A stretch of DNA of 64,000 bases, taken from assembly GCA_049514555.1 (NCBI GenBank), contig JBEKUY010000011.1:1-64000 (forward strand). The letters run 5' to 3'. Both the position numbers and the translations under genes were made by a program. Positions 27,499 through 37,000 of the stretch are shown piece by piece. Position 1 is the first letter of the stretch, and each line of letters starts with the position of its first letter. Under the pieces are notes generated by a model, which had not been told where the DNA came from, made no database searches, and worked only from the letters and a program-made list of their open reading frames with translations. This DNA comes from JBEKUY01 sp049514555 (GTDB taxonomy: Bacteria > Acidobacteriota > Terriglobia > Acidiferrales > UBA7541).

Positions 27499-28952
27499 CG
27501 GTTCTTCTCCCATACCGGAAGGGAAAAAGAGAAGACGGAACCGTGTCCGGGTTGGCTGGTCACACCAACCGAGCCGTCGTGGGCCTGCACGATGGCCTTC
27601 ACGATGGCCAATCCCATCCCGGTTCCTTGCACTTCGAAACGTTGGTTTCTGCCCCGGTAAAACTTGTCAAAAATGAAGGCCTGCTCGAAAGAGTCGATTC
27701 CGCTGCCGCGGTCGGCCACGTAAGTCACCACCGCATCCCCTTTCAGTTCGCTGCTGATGTTGATGGGCGTCCCGGGTGGCGAGTATTTCGCCGCGTTGTC
27801 GAGAAACTGCCCCAGAACTTCCGTGATCCGTGCAAGGTCCATGCGGACCCGAGGCAGTGTATCCGGCACCAGCACGCTCACCGTCCGCCCGGCGAGGAGA
27901 TTCTTTTCCTGTCCGATTGCCGTGTCAATGGCTTCGCGGATCGAATGCGGCGCGAATTCGAGCTTGGCCTCGCCCGCATCGAGGCGCGCCATTTCGATGG
28001 CCTCACCGACCAGCCGGTTCAACCGGTCGGCTTCTTCATTGATGATCTGCAGAAGTTCGCGCCTCTGCGGCTCCGCACTGGGTGGACTCTCGAGCAGCGA
28101 TGTCACCGACGCCTTGATCGCTGTAAGTGGCGTGCGGAATTCGTGCGCCACCGAATCGAGCAGCGCCGATTTGAGCTGTTCGCCTTCGCGCGCTGCTTCC
28201 GCCTTGCCCAGCGCCTCGGTCGCGCGCGTGCGTTCAATCACGATGGCCAGCAGCGTGCCCAACGCTTCCAGCGTTTCCCGCGATACCGTCGCTCCTTGCA
28301 CCCCGATTGCGCCGACCGGCTTCACTCCCAGGAGCAACGGCACGCAACGGGCATTGTCCTCCGCGCTTCCTGAGATTTCCCCCCGGGCCATTACCTGTTT
28401 GAGCCGGTCGGTGTCCAGCTCGCGAATCGCTTGCCCGGCCCGGTAGATTTCATTGCTGCCGCCCAATAGCAGCGCTGCTCCCGCGACATGGAGATTCTCG
28501 ACCAGTGCACGCGGGATAGCGTTCACCAACTCCTGCACGCTCTTGCTGACCAGCAGCCGCTGGCTCAATTGGTACAGCCGCTCGATTTCAGCGCGGCGGC
28601 GGTTTGCATCCAGGGTCAGGCGCCGGGCGCGCTCGGAAAGCCGGCTCGCCACCACGGCCGTCACCAGAAACGTGAACAGTGCCACCCAATTCTGCGGATC
28701 TGCGATCGTGAGGGTCTTGACCGGCGGAAGAAAATAGAAATTGAACGCCAGCGTGGCTAGGACGGCCACAAACACAGCCACGCGCAATCCCCAGAACGCG
28801 GAGAACAACAACACCGCCAGGAGAAACGTCAGTGCCACGGTTACGGCCGACGGGTTCCCTGGGAACACCCTCAGGTAGAAGATGACGATGCCGACTACAA
28901 CGGCCAGCCCGGTGAAGAAGCGCATCAGGTCACGCGGTAGGTTCTTGGGCAT
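27495..28952 (-). CDS. kdpD: KdpD C-terminal half: membrane histidine kinase
   Basis: A 485-residue protein equal to the second half of KdpD. It has four transmembrane helices of the DUF4118 type (residues 10-105), a GAF-like domain (about 120-245), a dimerisation domain with His270 (DSVAHEFRTPLTAIKASV) and an ATPase domain (DNAAKYSP, DRGSGID, GTGMGLAIVKAI). The usual N-terminal KdpD/Usp sensor region is missing here and is encoded by the divergent gene 53 bases away. It phosphorylates KdpE, whose gene overlaps its end. Splitting suggests the two halves act as interacting proteins. Confidence 0.92.
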   Translation of the reverse strand: MPKNLPRDLMRFFTGLAVVVGIVIFYLRVFPGNPSAVTVALTFLLAVLLFSAFWGLRVAVFVAVLATLAFNFYFLPPVKTLTIADPQNWVALFTFLVTAVVASRLSERARRLTLDANRRRAEIERLYQLSQRLLVSKSVQELVNAIPRALVENLHVAGAALLLGGSNEIYRAGQAIRELDTDRLKQVMARGEISGSAEDNARCVPLLLGVKPVGAIGVQGATVSRETLEALGTLLAIVIERTRATEALGKAEAAREGEQLKSALLDSVAHEFRTPLTAIKASVTSLLESPPSAEPQRRELLQIINEEADRLNRLVGEAIEMARLDAGEAKLEFAPHSIREAIDTAIGQEKNLLAGRTVSVLVPDTLPRVRMDLARITEVLGQFLDNAAKYSPPGTPINISSELKGDAVVTYVADRGSGIDSFEQAFIFDKFYRGRNQRFEVQGTGMGLAIVKAIVQAHDGSVGVTSQPGHGSVFSFSLPVWEKNR

Positions 28953-28970
28953 GGCCGGGATTATATCGAA

Positions 28971-29000
28971 GGTGACAATTTCCTGCTTGTTGGTGACAAT
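28971..29000. repeat. Direct repeat in the divergent kdpD-C/kdpD-N promoter region
   Basis: The 9-mer GGTGACAAT occurs at 28971 and again at 28992, 21 bases apart, or two helical turns, inside the only 53 bases separating the two divergent halves of KdpD. A regulator could bind here to control both, but the short spacer may also be chance. Confidence 0.4.
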
Positions 29001-29005
29001 GAGCC

Positions 29006-30133
29006 ATGCCCAGAACGCCGGAACAATGGCTCGACCGCGTCACCGCCGAGGAGCGCCTTCCCACCGGAGTGCTGAAGCTCTTCCTCGGCTACGCCCCGGG
29101 AGTCGGCAAGACCTACAACATGCTGAGCGAAGGCATCCGTCGCCACAGCCGCGGCGAAGACGTCGTCATCGGCATCGTGGAGACTCATGGGCGCGAGCGG
29201 ATCGCTCAGCTCGCGTCGCAGCTCGAAAGCGTTCCCCGGCGCAATCTCGAATACAAAGGATCCGTCTTTGAAGAGATGGACCTGGACGCGATCCTGGCCC
29301 GCCACCCGCAGGTCGCCCTGGTGGACGAGCTCGCGCATACGAACGTCGAGGGCAGCCGTCACCGCAAGCGTTATGAGGACGTGATCGAGCTTCTCGATGC
29401 CGGGATCAAGATTCTCTCCACGATGAACATTCAGCACATCGAGAGCATCACGCCCACGGTGCAGAACATCACCGGCATCGTGGTCCGTGAGACGGTTCCG
29501 GACTGGGTCCTCGAGCGCGTCACCGAAATCGTCATGGTCGATTTGACCCCCGAGGCGCTCCAGGCGCGCATGCAGCGAGGCGATGTCTACCCGTACGACC
29601 GGGTCGAACGCGCCTTGGGCCATTTCTTTCGCCGCGGCAACCTCATGGCGCTGCGTGAACTGGCCCTGCGCCGGGTCGCGGAGAGGGTAGACCGAAGCCT
29701 CGATGACTACCAGCACCAGAAGGATATCCAGCAGAACTGGGGCGTGCGCGAGCGCATCGCCGTCTGCATCGACGCGCACCCTGCGTCGCAACACTTGATC
29801 GCGCGCGGCGCCCGCATGGCCCAGGCCCTGGACGCGGAACTCTACTGCTTGCACGTCGAGACCGACGGCGCAAGAAACGAACAGGATGAGAAGGCGCTGG
29901 CGGCCCACATCGCCTTCGCCGAGAACCTCGGCGCAACCGTCGTGCGCGTGAAAGGCGAGAGTGTCGCCGAGGCCGCCGTCCAGTTCGTCCGCGACCGCCG
30001 CATTACCCACATCGTTCTTGGCCGCTCGCAGGCGCGCGGATGGCGCCGCTGGCTCTTCTTATTTGCCGTCCACCGCTTCCTCCGGGAATCTCCCTCGGTG
30101 GACGTCCATATCGTCAGCAGCGACAACCCCTAA
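29006..30133 (+). CDS. kdpD: KdpD N-terminal half: KdpD sensor plus Usp domain
   Basis: A 375-residue soluble protein matching the N-terminal region of KdpD. The KdpD domain shows Walker A-like GYAPGVGKT (residues 28-36), GIVETHGR, LVDELAHTNV and STMNIQHIES. A Usp domain follows (IAVCIDAHPASQHLIARGAR, HIVLGRSQARGW). There is no membrane or kinase part, which sits in the divergent gene. In E. coli both parts are one 894-residue protein. It may act as a c-di-AMP- or nucleotide-responsive regulator of the kinase half; c-di-AMP binding is known for some KdpD Usp domains but is only inferred here. Confidence 0.9.
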   Translation: MPRTPEQWLDRVTAEERLPTGVLKLFLGYAPGVGKTYNMLSEGIRRHSRGEDVVIGIVETHGRERIAQLASQLESVPRRNLEYKGSVFEEMDLDAILARHPQVALVDELAHTNVEGSRHRKRYEDVIELLDAGIKILSTMNIQHIESITPTVQNITGIVVRETVPDWVLERVTEIVMVDLTPEALQARMQRGDVYPYDRVERALGHFFRRGNLMALRELALRRVAERVDRSLDDYQHQKDIQQNWGVRERIAVCIDAHPASQHLIARGARMAQALDAELYCLHVETDGARNEQDEKALAAHIAFAENLGATVVRVKGESVAEAAVQFVRDRRITHIVLGRSQARGWRRWLFLFAVHRFLRESPSVDVHIVSSDNP

Positions 30134-30158
30134 TCTGGAAGGCTGGGCCAGTGGGCGT

Positions 30159-31553
30159 TTAAGCGGCCGGCTCGAAACGCGCCTGGAAGAACCGCAGGTA
30201 TTTCGGCTCGTAGATCATTCTCAGTCCGCGGGCCTGCTCGCGCTGCTCGTAAACATCCAGGACCGACTCGGCCGCGACGTCCATATGCGCTTGCGTGTAC
30301 ACCCGACGCGGAATCGTGATCCGCACGAGTTCGAGTTCGGGGAAGCGGTCCTTGCCGGTCTGGGGATCGCGGCCTGCGGAGACGGCGCCACGCTCCATCG
30401 TGCGCATGCCGGAATTGACGTACAGGCTGACCGTGAGCGCCTGTGCGGGAAATTGCTCCTGCGGGATTTGCGGGTAGAAAGCCTTGGCATCCAGAAACAC
30501 CGCATGCCCGCCCACCGGCCGGACGATCGGTATGCCCCAATCGATCAGATGGTTTCCCAGGTATTCCACCTGCCCGACGCGCGCGCGGATGTGATCGTCC
30601 AGCACACTCTCCTCGATGCCGCGCGCCATGGCTTCCATGTCGCGCCCGGCCAGTCCTCCGTACGTGTGCAATCCCTCGTAGACCACCACCAGGTTCCGCG
30701 CCTCCTCGAAGAAGCCCTCATCATTCGTCGCCAGCCAGCCGCCGATGTTCACGAGCGCGTCTTTCTTCGCGCTCATCGTGCAACTATCCGTGTAGGAGCA
30801 ATACTCTTTGAGGATCTCCGCCACCTTCTTGGATTCGTATCCCGGCTCGCGCCGCTGGATGAAGTATGCGTTTTCGACCGCGCGAGTCGCATCCAGCACA
30901 ATCGGGATGCCGTGCTTGACGCAGAGCTCGCGGACCGAGCGCATGTTCCCCATGGACTGCGGCTGACCGCCCGCCATGTTGACCGTGCCCGCGATCGAAA
31001 CATACGGGATCTTCTTCGCGCCCACCTCCTCGATCGCGCGTTGCAGCTTTCCCAGATCGACATTGCCTTTGAAAGGATGCTCGCTCGCGGGATCGTTGGC
31101 TTCGTCGATGATGACGTCCACAAACTGGCCTCCGGCCAGTTCCTGGTGAAGGCGCGTCGTTGTGAAGTACATGTTGCCGGGGATGACGTCTCCCGCGCGA
31201 ATCATGATCTTCGATAGAATATTCTCCGCGCCCCGCCCTTGGTGCGTCGGAACTACGTATCTATAGCCGTAGTACTCAGAGATGGTCTCCGAGAGCTTGT
31301 AGAAGTTCCGGCTCCCGGCGTACGCTTCGTCGCCCAGCATCATGCCCGCCCACTGGTGGTCGCTCATGGCGTTCGTGCCGCTGTCCGTGAGCAAGTCGAT
31401 GTAGACGTCTTCCGATCGCAGCAAAAAAGTGTTGTAGCCCGCCTCCGCGATGCACTTCTCGCGATCCGCGCGCGTGGTCATGCGGATCGGCTCGACCACC
31501 TTGATCTTCCACGGTTCTGCCCACGAGCGCCGCGGGGGCCTGGGATATAACAT
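30159..31553 (-). CDS. tpl: Tyrosine phenol-lyase (beta-tyrosinase)
   Basis: A 464-residue PLP enzyme of the tryptophanase/tyrosine phenol-lyase family, splitting L-tyrosine to phenol, pyruvate and ammonia. The PLP lysine is Lys264 (CTMSAKKDALVN). Residues that distinguish the tyrosine enzyme from tryptophanase match it: Met386 and Arg388 (RTMERG) and Phe455 (LRFFQARF), where tryptophanase has Val, Ile and His. VPTHQGRGAENI and TVNMAGGQP are further landmarks. ATG 31553 has AAGGAG upstream; the frame continues further but without homology. No amino-acid transporter is adjacent. It could serve tyrosine catabolism or synthesis. Confidence 0.92.
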   Translation of the reverse strand: MLYPRPPRRSWAEPWKIKVVEPIRMTTRADREKCIAEAGYNTFLLRSEDVYIDLLTDSGTNAMSDHQWAGMMLGDEAYAGSRNFYKLSETISEYYGYRYVVPTHQGRGAENILSKIMIRAGDVIPGNMYFTTTRLHQELAGGQFVDVIIDEANDPASEHPFKGNVDLGKLQRAIEEVGAKKIPYVSIAGTVNMAGGQPQSMGNMRSVRELCVKHGIPIVLDATRAVENAYFIQRREPGYESKKVAEILKEYCSYTDSCTMSAKKDALVNIGGWLATNDEGFFEEARNLVVVYEGLHTYGGLAGRDMEAMARGIEESVLDDHIRARVGQVEYLGNHLIDWGIPIVRPVGGHAVFLDAKAFYPQIPQEQFPAQALTVSLYVNSGMRTMERGAVSAGRDPQTGKDRFPELELVRITIPRRVYTQAHMDVAAESVLDVYEQREQARGLRMIYEPKYLRFFQARFEPAA

Positions 31554-31769
31554 CGTGCCACTCCTTGTCGAGGCGGCCGCCGGCCGCCAATTTCTCTTGC
31601 GGGGCGGCCTCACCGCTGCTCGCCTCGATGCGGGGCTGCCCATCGCCGATCCCGCATAGCCGGGACTGTACACCGCGCCGCCTTCCTCTGCAATTCACGC
31701 GGGGACATCACGGCCTGCGAGGATGGTGGACGCGATCGTGCCGCCCCGAATGGGCGCGGGAATGCGACT

Positions 31770-32261
31770 TCATTGTTGGCCGATACGGTCGACTTCCTTC
31801 TTGATCGCCAGCATGTCGAGGCTCGCGAGCGGCAGGCATAAGAGCAAACTGATCCTGCGCTCCAGAATCATGAATGCTTCGCGGTAGGCGCGTTCGATCT
31901 GTTCGGGCGCGCCGGTAACCGCCGCGGGATCGGGCACTCCCCAGTGCGCGGTGATCGGCTGGCCGGGCCATACGGGGCACACTTCGCGGGCGGCGTTGTC
32001 GCAAACGGTAAAGACAAAATCCATCTTCGGCGCGCCGGGTTTCGCGAATTCATCCCAACTCTTGCTGCGCAGCCCCTTTGTGGAGACGCGCGCAATCTCG
32101 AGCTGCCTCAATGCTTCGGGACGCACCGCCCCCCCCGGATGGCTGCCCGCGCTGTAAGCGGTGAAGTTCGGCTTCCCTTTTTGGTTGAGAATCGCCTCCG
32201 CCATGACGGATCGCGCTGAATTGCCGGTGCAAAGGAACAAAACGTTGTAGTGTCCTTGCAT
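31770..32261 (-). CDS. arsC: Arsenate reductase, low-molecular-weight phosphatase (thioredoxin-coupled) type
   Basis: A 163-residue enzyme reducing As(V) to As(III). The phosphatase loop CTGNSARS holds Cys11 and Arg17, and the redox relay cysteines Cys87 and Cys95 occur in FTVCDNAAREVCP, as in Staphylococcus ArsC. The PTPase Asp is likely in GVPDPAAV. A C-terminal helical extension of about 25 residues makes it longer than usual. It is divergent from arsR-acr3, with the shared operator region between. Confidence 0.92.
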   Translation of the reverse strand: MQGHYNVLFLCTGNSARSVMAEAILNQKGKPNFTAYSAGSHPGGAVRPEALRQLEIARVSTKGLRSKSWDEFAKPGAPKMDFVFTVCDNAAREVCPVWPGQPITAHWGVPDPAAVTGAPEQIERAYREAFMILERRISLLLCLPLASLDMLAIKKEVDRIGQQ

Positions 32262-32371
32262 GATGGCCGCCTTTCGCTAAGACCCTTGCTCCGAGCCATG
32301 CACCGTGTCCGGGGAGGACTGCACCGGCCCTTATTCCAATAGCAATAGCCCCTAAAGAATATCCTAGCATA

Positions 32372-32387
32372 CATACATGCGTGTATG
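32372..32387. promoter_or_regulatory. Palindromic ArsR-type operator between arsC and arsR
   Basis: CATACA-N4-TGTATG is a perfect 6-bp inverted repeat at 32372-32387. It overlaps an outer pair, GCATACA at 32367 and TGTATGC at 32382. A TATACT hexamer at 32392-32397 could be the -10 of the rightward arsR promoter, so bound repressor would cover the promoter. The site also lies about 110 bases from the leftward arsC start. Confidence 0.6.
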
Positions 32388-32460
32388 CGAATATACTGCT
32401 ACGCTGCATGGCTGAATCGAGTTGCCAGGGGAGTTTGCAGTGGTTCCGAGGGGTACCCAC

Positions 32461-32862
32461 ATGAAAGAACTGGAACAGTGCTTCAAGGGCTTGGCCGACG
32501 TAACTCGCCTGCGAATTCTCAACCTGTTGTTGCATGGCGAGCTCTGCGGATGCGACATACAGTACGTTCTGGAAATGTCGCAGCCGAATGTGTCCCGGCA
32601 CTTAATGTATCTGAAGAACTCCGGCCTGGTTCTGGACCGCCGTGATGGACCACGAATCTTCTATCGACTGACGCAACCATCACAGGGGATTCAGAAGCCG
32701 CTCTTTGCTTTTCTTCGGGAAGCATTTGCGGAGTCCGATCTCTTCGCCGCAGACTCTCGCAAACTCAAGAAGGCCATTGAAGGCGGATCGTGCACCCCCA
32801 GTGAATGGCGGCCCTATTCGGCCCTCGGACGCGCTCGTGGGAGCGTTAGTCAACGCGTGTAG
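32461..32862 (+). CDS. arsR: ArsR/SmtB-family metalloregulator
   Basis: A 133-residue winged-helix repressor. The recognition region is MSQPNVSRHLMYLKNSGLV, and the metal-sensing helix carries ELCGCDIQ, a close version of the ELCVCDL arsenite site with both cysteines. An extended C-terminal tail holds a further Cys (GGSCTPSEW) that may join the As(III) site. ATG 32461 follows GAGGGG by seven bases. It heads the arsR-acr3 operon and is expected to bind the palindrome upstream. Confidence 0.9.
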   Translation: MKELEQCFKGLADVTRLRILNLLLHGELCGCDIQYVLEMSQPNVSRHLMYLKNSGLVLDRRDGPRIFYRLTQPSQGIQKPLFAFLREAFAESDLFAADSRKLKKAIEGGSCTPSEWRPYSALGRARGSVSQRV

Positions 32863-32871
32863 AGGATCTCC

Positions 32872-33966
32872 ATGAAAAGCAAAGTCGCTTCCGGGCTCAG
32901 TTTTCTTGATCGCTACCTGACCCTCTGGATTTTCGCGGCCATGCTCCTTGGGGTACTTGCCGGCTGGACGTATCCGGGCGTCGTGCCCTTTTTGAATCGC
33001 TTCAGCGTTGGGACCACGTCAATTCCCATAGCCATCGGGTTGATTCTCATGATGTACCCGCCCTTGGCGAAGGTTCGCTACGAAGAACTCGGCGAAGTCT
33101 TTCGTAACGGGAAGATTCTCGGCCTGTCGCTTCTACAGAACTGGGTCATCGGGCCCATTTTGATGTTTCTTCTGGCCATACTCTTCCTCCGCAACTACCC
33201 CGAGTACATGGCGGGCTTGATCCTGATCGGTCTCGCCCGTTGTATCGCCATGGTGATTGTCTGGAATGAACTCGCCAAGGGTGACACGCAGTATGCAGCC
33301 GGGTTGGTCGCCTTCAACTCCGTTTTCCAGGTTCTGTTTTACTCGGTTTACGCGTGGGTGTTCGTGACCAAGCTGCCGCAGTGGTTTGGCTTGCATGGGT
33401 CGATCGTCAACGTATCGATCCGCGAGATCGCGCATAGCGTCTTTATTTATCTCGGCATTCCATTCCTCGCGGGAATCATTACCCGCTTCACGCTGGTGCG
33501 CGCGCGGGGAAAAGAGTGGTACGAGAGGAAGTTCATCCCGCGCATCAGCCCCGTTACGCTGATCGCCTTGCTGTTCACCATCGTGGTGATGTTCTCGCTG
33601 AAGGGCGAGTACATCGTCCGGCTACCATTGGATGTCGTTCGCATCGCGATTCCGTTGTTGATCTACTTCGTCGTGATGTTCCTGGTGTCGTTTTACCTGG
33701 GGCATAGGCTGGGCGCCGATTATCCAAAAACCGCCACGCTTGCGTTCACGGCAGCCAGCAACAATTTCGAACTCGCCATCGCGGTCGCCGTGGCGGTGTT
33801 CGGAATCAACTCCGGCGCGGCGTTTGCGGCTGTGATCGGGCCTCTGGTCGAAGTGCCGGCCTTGATCGGCTTGGTGAACGTTGCGTTGTACCTCCAGCGG
33901 CGATATTACGGCGCGCCGGTGACTGGCGGGGAAGCCATACCGATCTGCGATCCGACGGCAAAGTGA
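32872..33966 (+). CDS. acr3: Arsenite efflux transporter, ACR3 family
   Basis: A 364-residue permease with ten predicted transmembrane helices that exports As(OH)3. The essential cysteine of the family is Cys124 (LARCIAMVIVWNELA) and the conserved acidic residue is Glu328 (GPLVEVPALIGLVN). The gene starts nine bases after arsR with an agaGGATctcc ribosome region. With arsC it completes an arsenate-reduction and efflux module. Confidence 0.93.
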   Translation: MKSKVASGLSFLDRYLTLWIFAAMLLGVLAGWTYPGVVPFLNRFSVGTTSIPIAIGLILMMYPPLAKVRYEELGEVFRNGKILGLSLLQNWVIGPILMFLLAILFLRNYPEYMAGLILIGLARCIAMVIVWNELAKGDTQYAAGLVAFNSVFQVLFYSVYAWVFVTKLPQWFGLHGSIVNVSIREIAHSVFIYLGIPFLAGIITRFTLVRARGKEWYERKFIPRISPVTLIALLFTIVVMFSLKGEYIVRLPLDVVRIAIPLLIYFVVMFLVSFYLGHRLGADYPKTATLAFTAASNNFELAIAVAVAVFGINSGAAFAAVIGPLVEVPALIGLVNVALYLQRRYYGAPVTGGEAIPICDPTAK

Positions 33967-34018
33967 GCCGGCCATGGCAACCGGACCTGCGGCTGGTTCC
34001 CCGCCGAGTAGCGACCCG

Positions 34019-37000
34019 CTAAGAACGTTCCCCTTGCGAATGGCGCAGCACGCCGCGGCGCAGGGCGCGTTCCTTCATAAAGGCAAAGAAAACCGGCACG
34101 AGAATCAAAACGTGAATCGTGGACGTAATCATGCCGCCGACGATCGGTGCGGCGATAGGCTTCATCACGTCGGAGCCGATGCCGCTCTCCCAAAGAATCG
34201 GGATAAGCCCTGCGAGGACCGCCGAAACCGTCATCAGCTTCGGGCGCACGCGCCGGACCGCGCCTTCGATGACTGCCGCCTCGATATCTTCGTGCTTAAG
34301 TTCGCCTCCCGCGGCGATGCGCCGGTCGAGCGCTTCGTGCAGATACACGACCATCACCACGCCGGTCTCGACCGCGATGCCGAACAGCGCGATGTAGCCG
34401 ACCCAAACCGCCACGCTGAAGTTGTAGCCGAGCAGCCACTGGAGGATCAGCCCGCCGGTCATGGCGTAGAACGTCGGTAAGATGAGCACCGCTGCTTCCG
34501 TGACCGAATGAAACACCATGTAGAGCAGCAGGAAGATCACGAAAAATACGACGGGCAGAATGATTTTCAATCGCTCCCGCGCGCGCAGCTCGAACTCGTA
34601 TTCGCCGGACCATTTGTAGGTGTAGCCCGCGGGAAGTGCGAGTTTCGTGCGAAGCAGATGATCGGCGCGGCCGACAAACCCACCGTAGTTCTTGGTGCTG
34701 AGATCGAGATAGACGTAGCCGGTGAGCTGGCCGTCCTCGTCGCGGATCATCGCCGGCCCGTGCGAGAAAAAGATTCGGGCGACTTCGCCGAGCGGAATCT
34801 GCGCGCCCGTCGGCGTGGCGATCACCACGCCGCGCAGTTTTTCCACGTCGTCGCGAAAATCGCGGCTGTAGCGGATATTGATGGGATAGCGTTCGCGCCC
34901 TTCCACGTTTTCGGCGATGTTCTCACCGCCCACGCCGGAACTGACGGCCTGTTGCACGTCGGCGACGGTGAGCCCGTAGCGCGCGGCTTCGGCGCGATTG
35001 GTTTCCACGTTGAGGTAGAAACCCTCGGCGACGCGCTCGGCGAAGATCGAGCGCAATTCGGGCAACGCCGAAAGCACTTGTTGCACCTGCCCGCCGGCCT
35101 GCTGGATGCCGTCGAGATTGGGGCCTTGTATCTTCAAGCCGACCGGGGTCTTGATGCCGGTGAGTTCCATGTCCAGACGGTTCTGCACCGGCATGGTCCA
35201 GGTGTTGGTCAAGCCCGGAAACTGCAACTTCTCGTCCATTTCGTGCACGAGCTTTTCGTAGGTCATCCCGGGACGCCACTGCTCGCGCGGCTTCAGCATG
35301 ATCGTGGTGTCGTACATGTCGAGCGGAGCGTTATCGGTGGGACTATCGGAGCGCCCCACGGCCCCGAAAACGCTCTCCACTTCCGGAGACGAACGAATGG
35401 TGCGGTCCTGCTGTTGGAGCAGATCCGACGCTTGGGTAATGGAGATGCCCGGGAGCGCCGTGGGCATGTACAGCGACGAGCCTTCGTAGAGCGGCGGCAT
35501 GAACTGGCTGCCGATGCGCAGCGCCAACGGAAAAGTCACCGCGAGGAAGAGCAGATTGAGGAGCAACGTGGTCTTGCGATATTTCAGACACAAGCGGAGC
35601 ACCGGCAAATAGATGGCCTGCGTCATGCGCGAAAACGGATTCGTGGACTCGGGCCGCAATCGCCCGCGGATGAAAATCGGCATCAGGACCGGCACGAGTG
35701 TGATCGCCAGGATCGAGGAAAACGCCACCGACAGAGTCTTGGTCCACGCCAGCGGGCGAAACATCCGGCCTTCCTGCGCTTCGAGCAGGAAAACCGGAAG
35801 GAATGAAACCACGATGATCAACAAGGAGAAGAACAGCGCCGGGCCAACCTGTTTCGCGCCGTTGAGGAGCATGCGCTTCCTCTCCGGCTCGGTAAGAGCG
35901 CCGCTTTCGGAAACATGCCGGTAGCCGTTCTCCACCATCACGATGGCCGCATCCACGAGAACGCCGATCGCCAGCGCCAATCCTCCAAGCGACATGATGT
36001 TCGAGCTGACGTGCAGGTAGTACATGGGAATGAAGGATGCCACGACGGCGATGGGAATCGTCAGAATCGGGATCAACGCTGAGCGGAAATGGAAGAGAAA
36101 CGCGATCGTCACCAAGCTGACGATGATCGCCTCCAAAACGAGATCGCGCTTTAGCGTATCGATGGATGCCTCGATCAATCCGGAGCGGTCGTAGCCGGCA
36201 ACGATCTCCACTCCGGGAGGAAGCGCGGGTTTGATCTCGGCGAGCTTTTTCTTCACACCGTCGATGACGTTGAGCGCGTTCATTCCATCGCGCATCACCA
36301 CGATGCCGCCGACGACTTCGCCTTCGCCATTCCATTCCGCGACGCCCTGGCGAATGTCCGGGCCGAAAGAGACGGCGCCTAGATCGCGCACGAGAACGGG
36401 AACGCCGTTCTTTGTGACGACGGGGACGGTCTCGAGGTCCTGCAGCGAGCGCAGGTAGCCCAGCCCGCGAATCATGTACTCCGCCCCGCCCATTTCGAGC
36501 ACGCGCCCGCCGACTTCGTTCGTGCTCGCGCGTACCCGGTCGATCACCATCGACAACGGAATGTTGTACGCGCGCAGCTTGTTCGGATCGAGATTCACCT
36601 GATACTGCCGCACGAATCCGCCGATAGAGGCGACCTCGGCAACTCCCGGCACGGTTTCCAATTGGTAGCGGAGTGTCCAGTCCTGCAGGCTGCGCAGATC
36701 GGCGAGGCTGCGGCGATGCGTGCGATCGAGGACCGCGTATTCATAGACCCATCCGGCCCCGGTGGCGTCCGGGCCGATCATCGGAAAGACGTTTTTCGGC
36801 AGGCGGCCCTGCATCTGCTGTATGTATTCGAGGACGCGCGAGCGCGCCCAGTAAAGGTCCGTGCCGTCCTCGAACACAACGAAAACGTAGGAATCGCCGA
36901 ACATCGTCTGGGCGCGCACCGCCTTCACGTGAGGCGCGGCGAGAAGCGTCGTGACGATGGGATAGGTGACTTGGTCTTCAATGATGCTGGGCGGCTCGCC

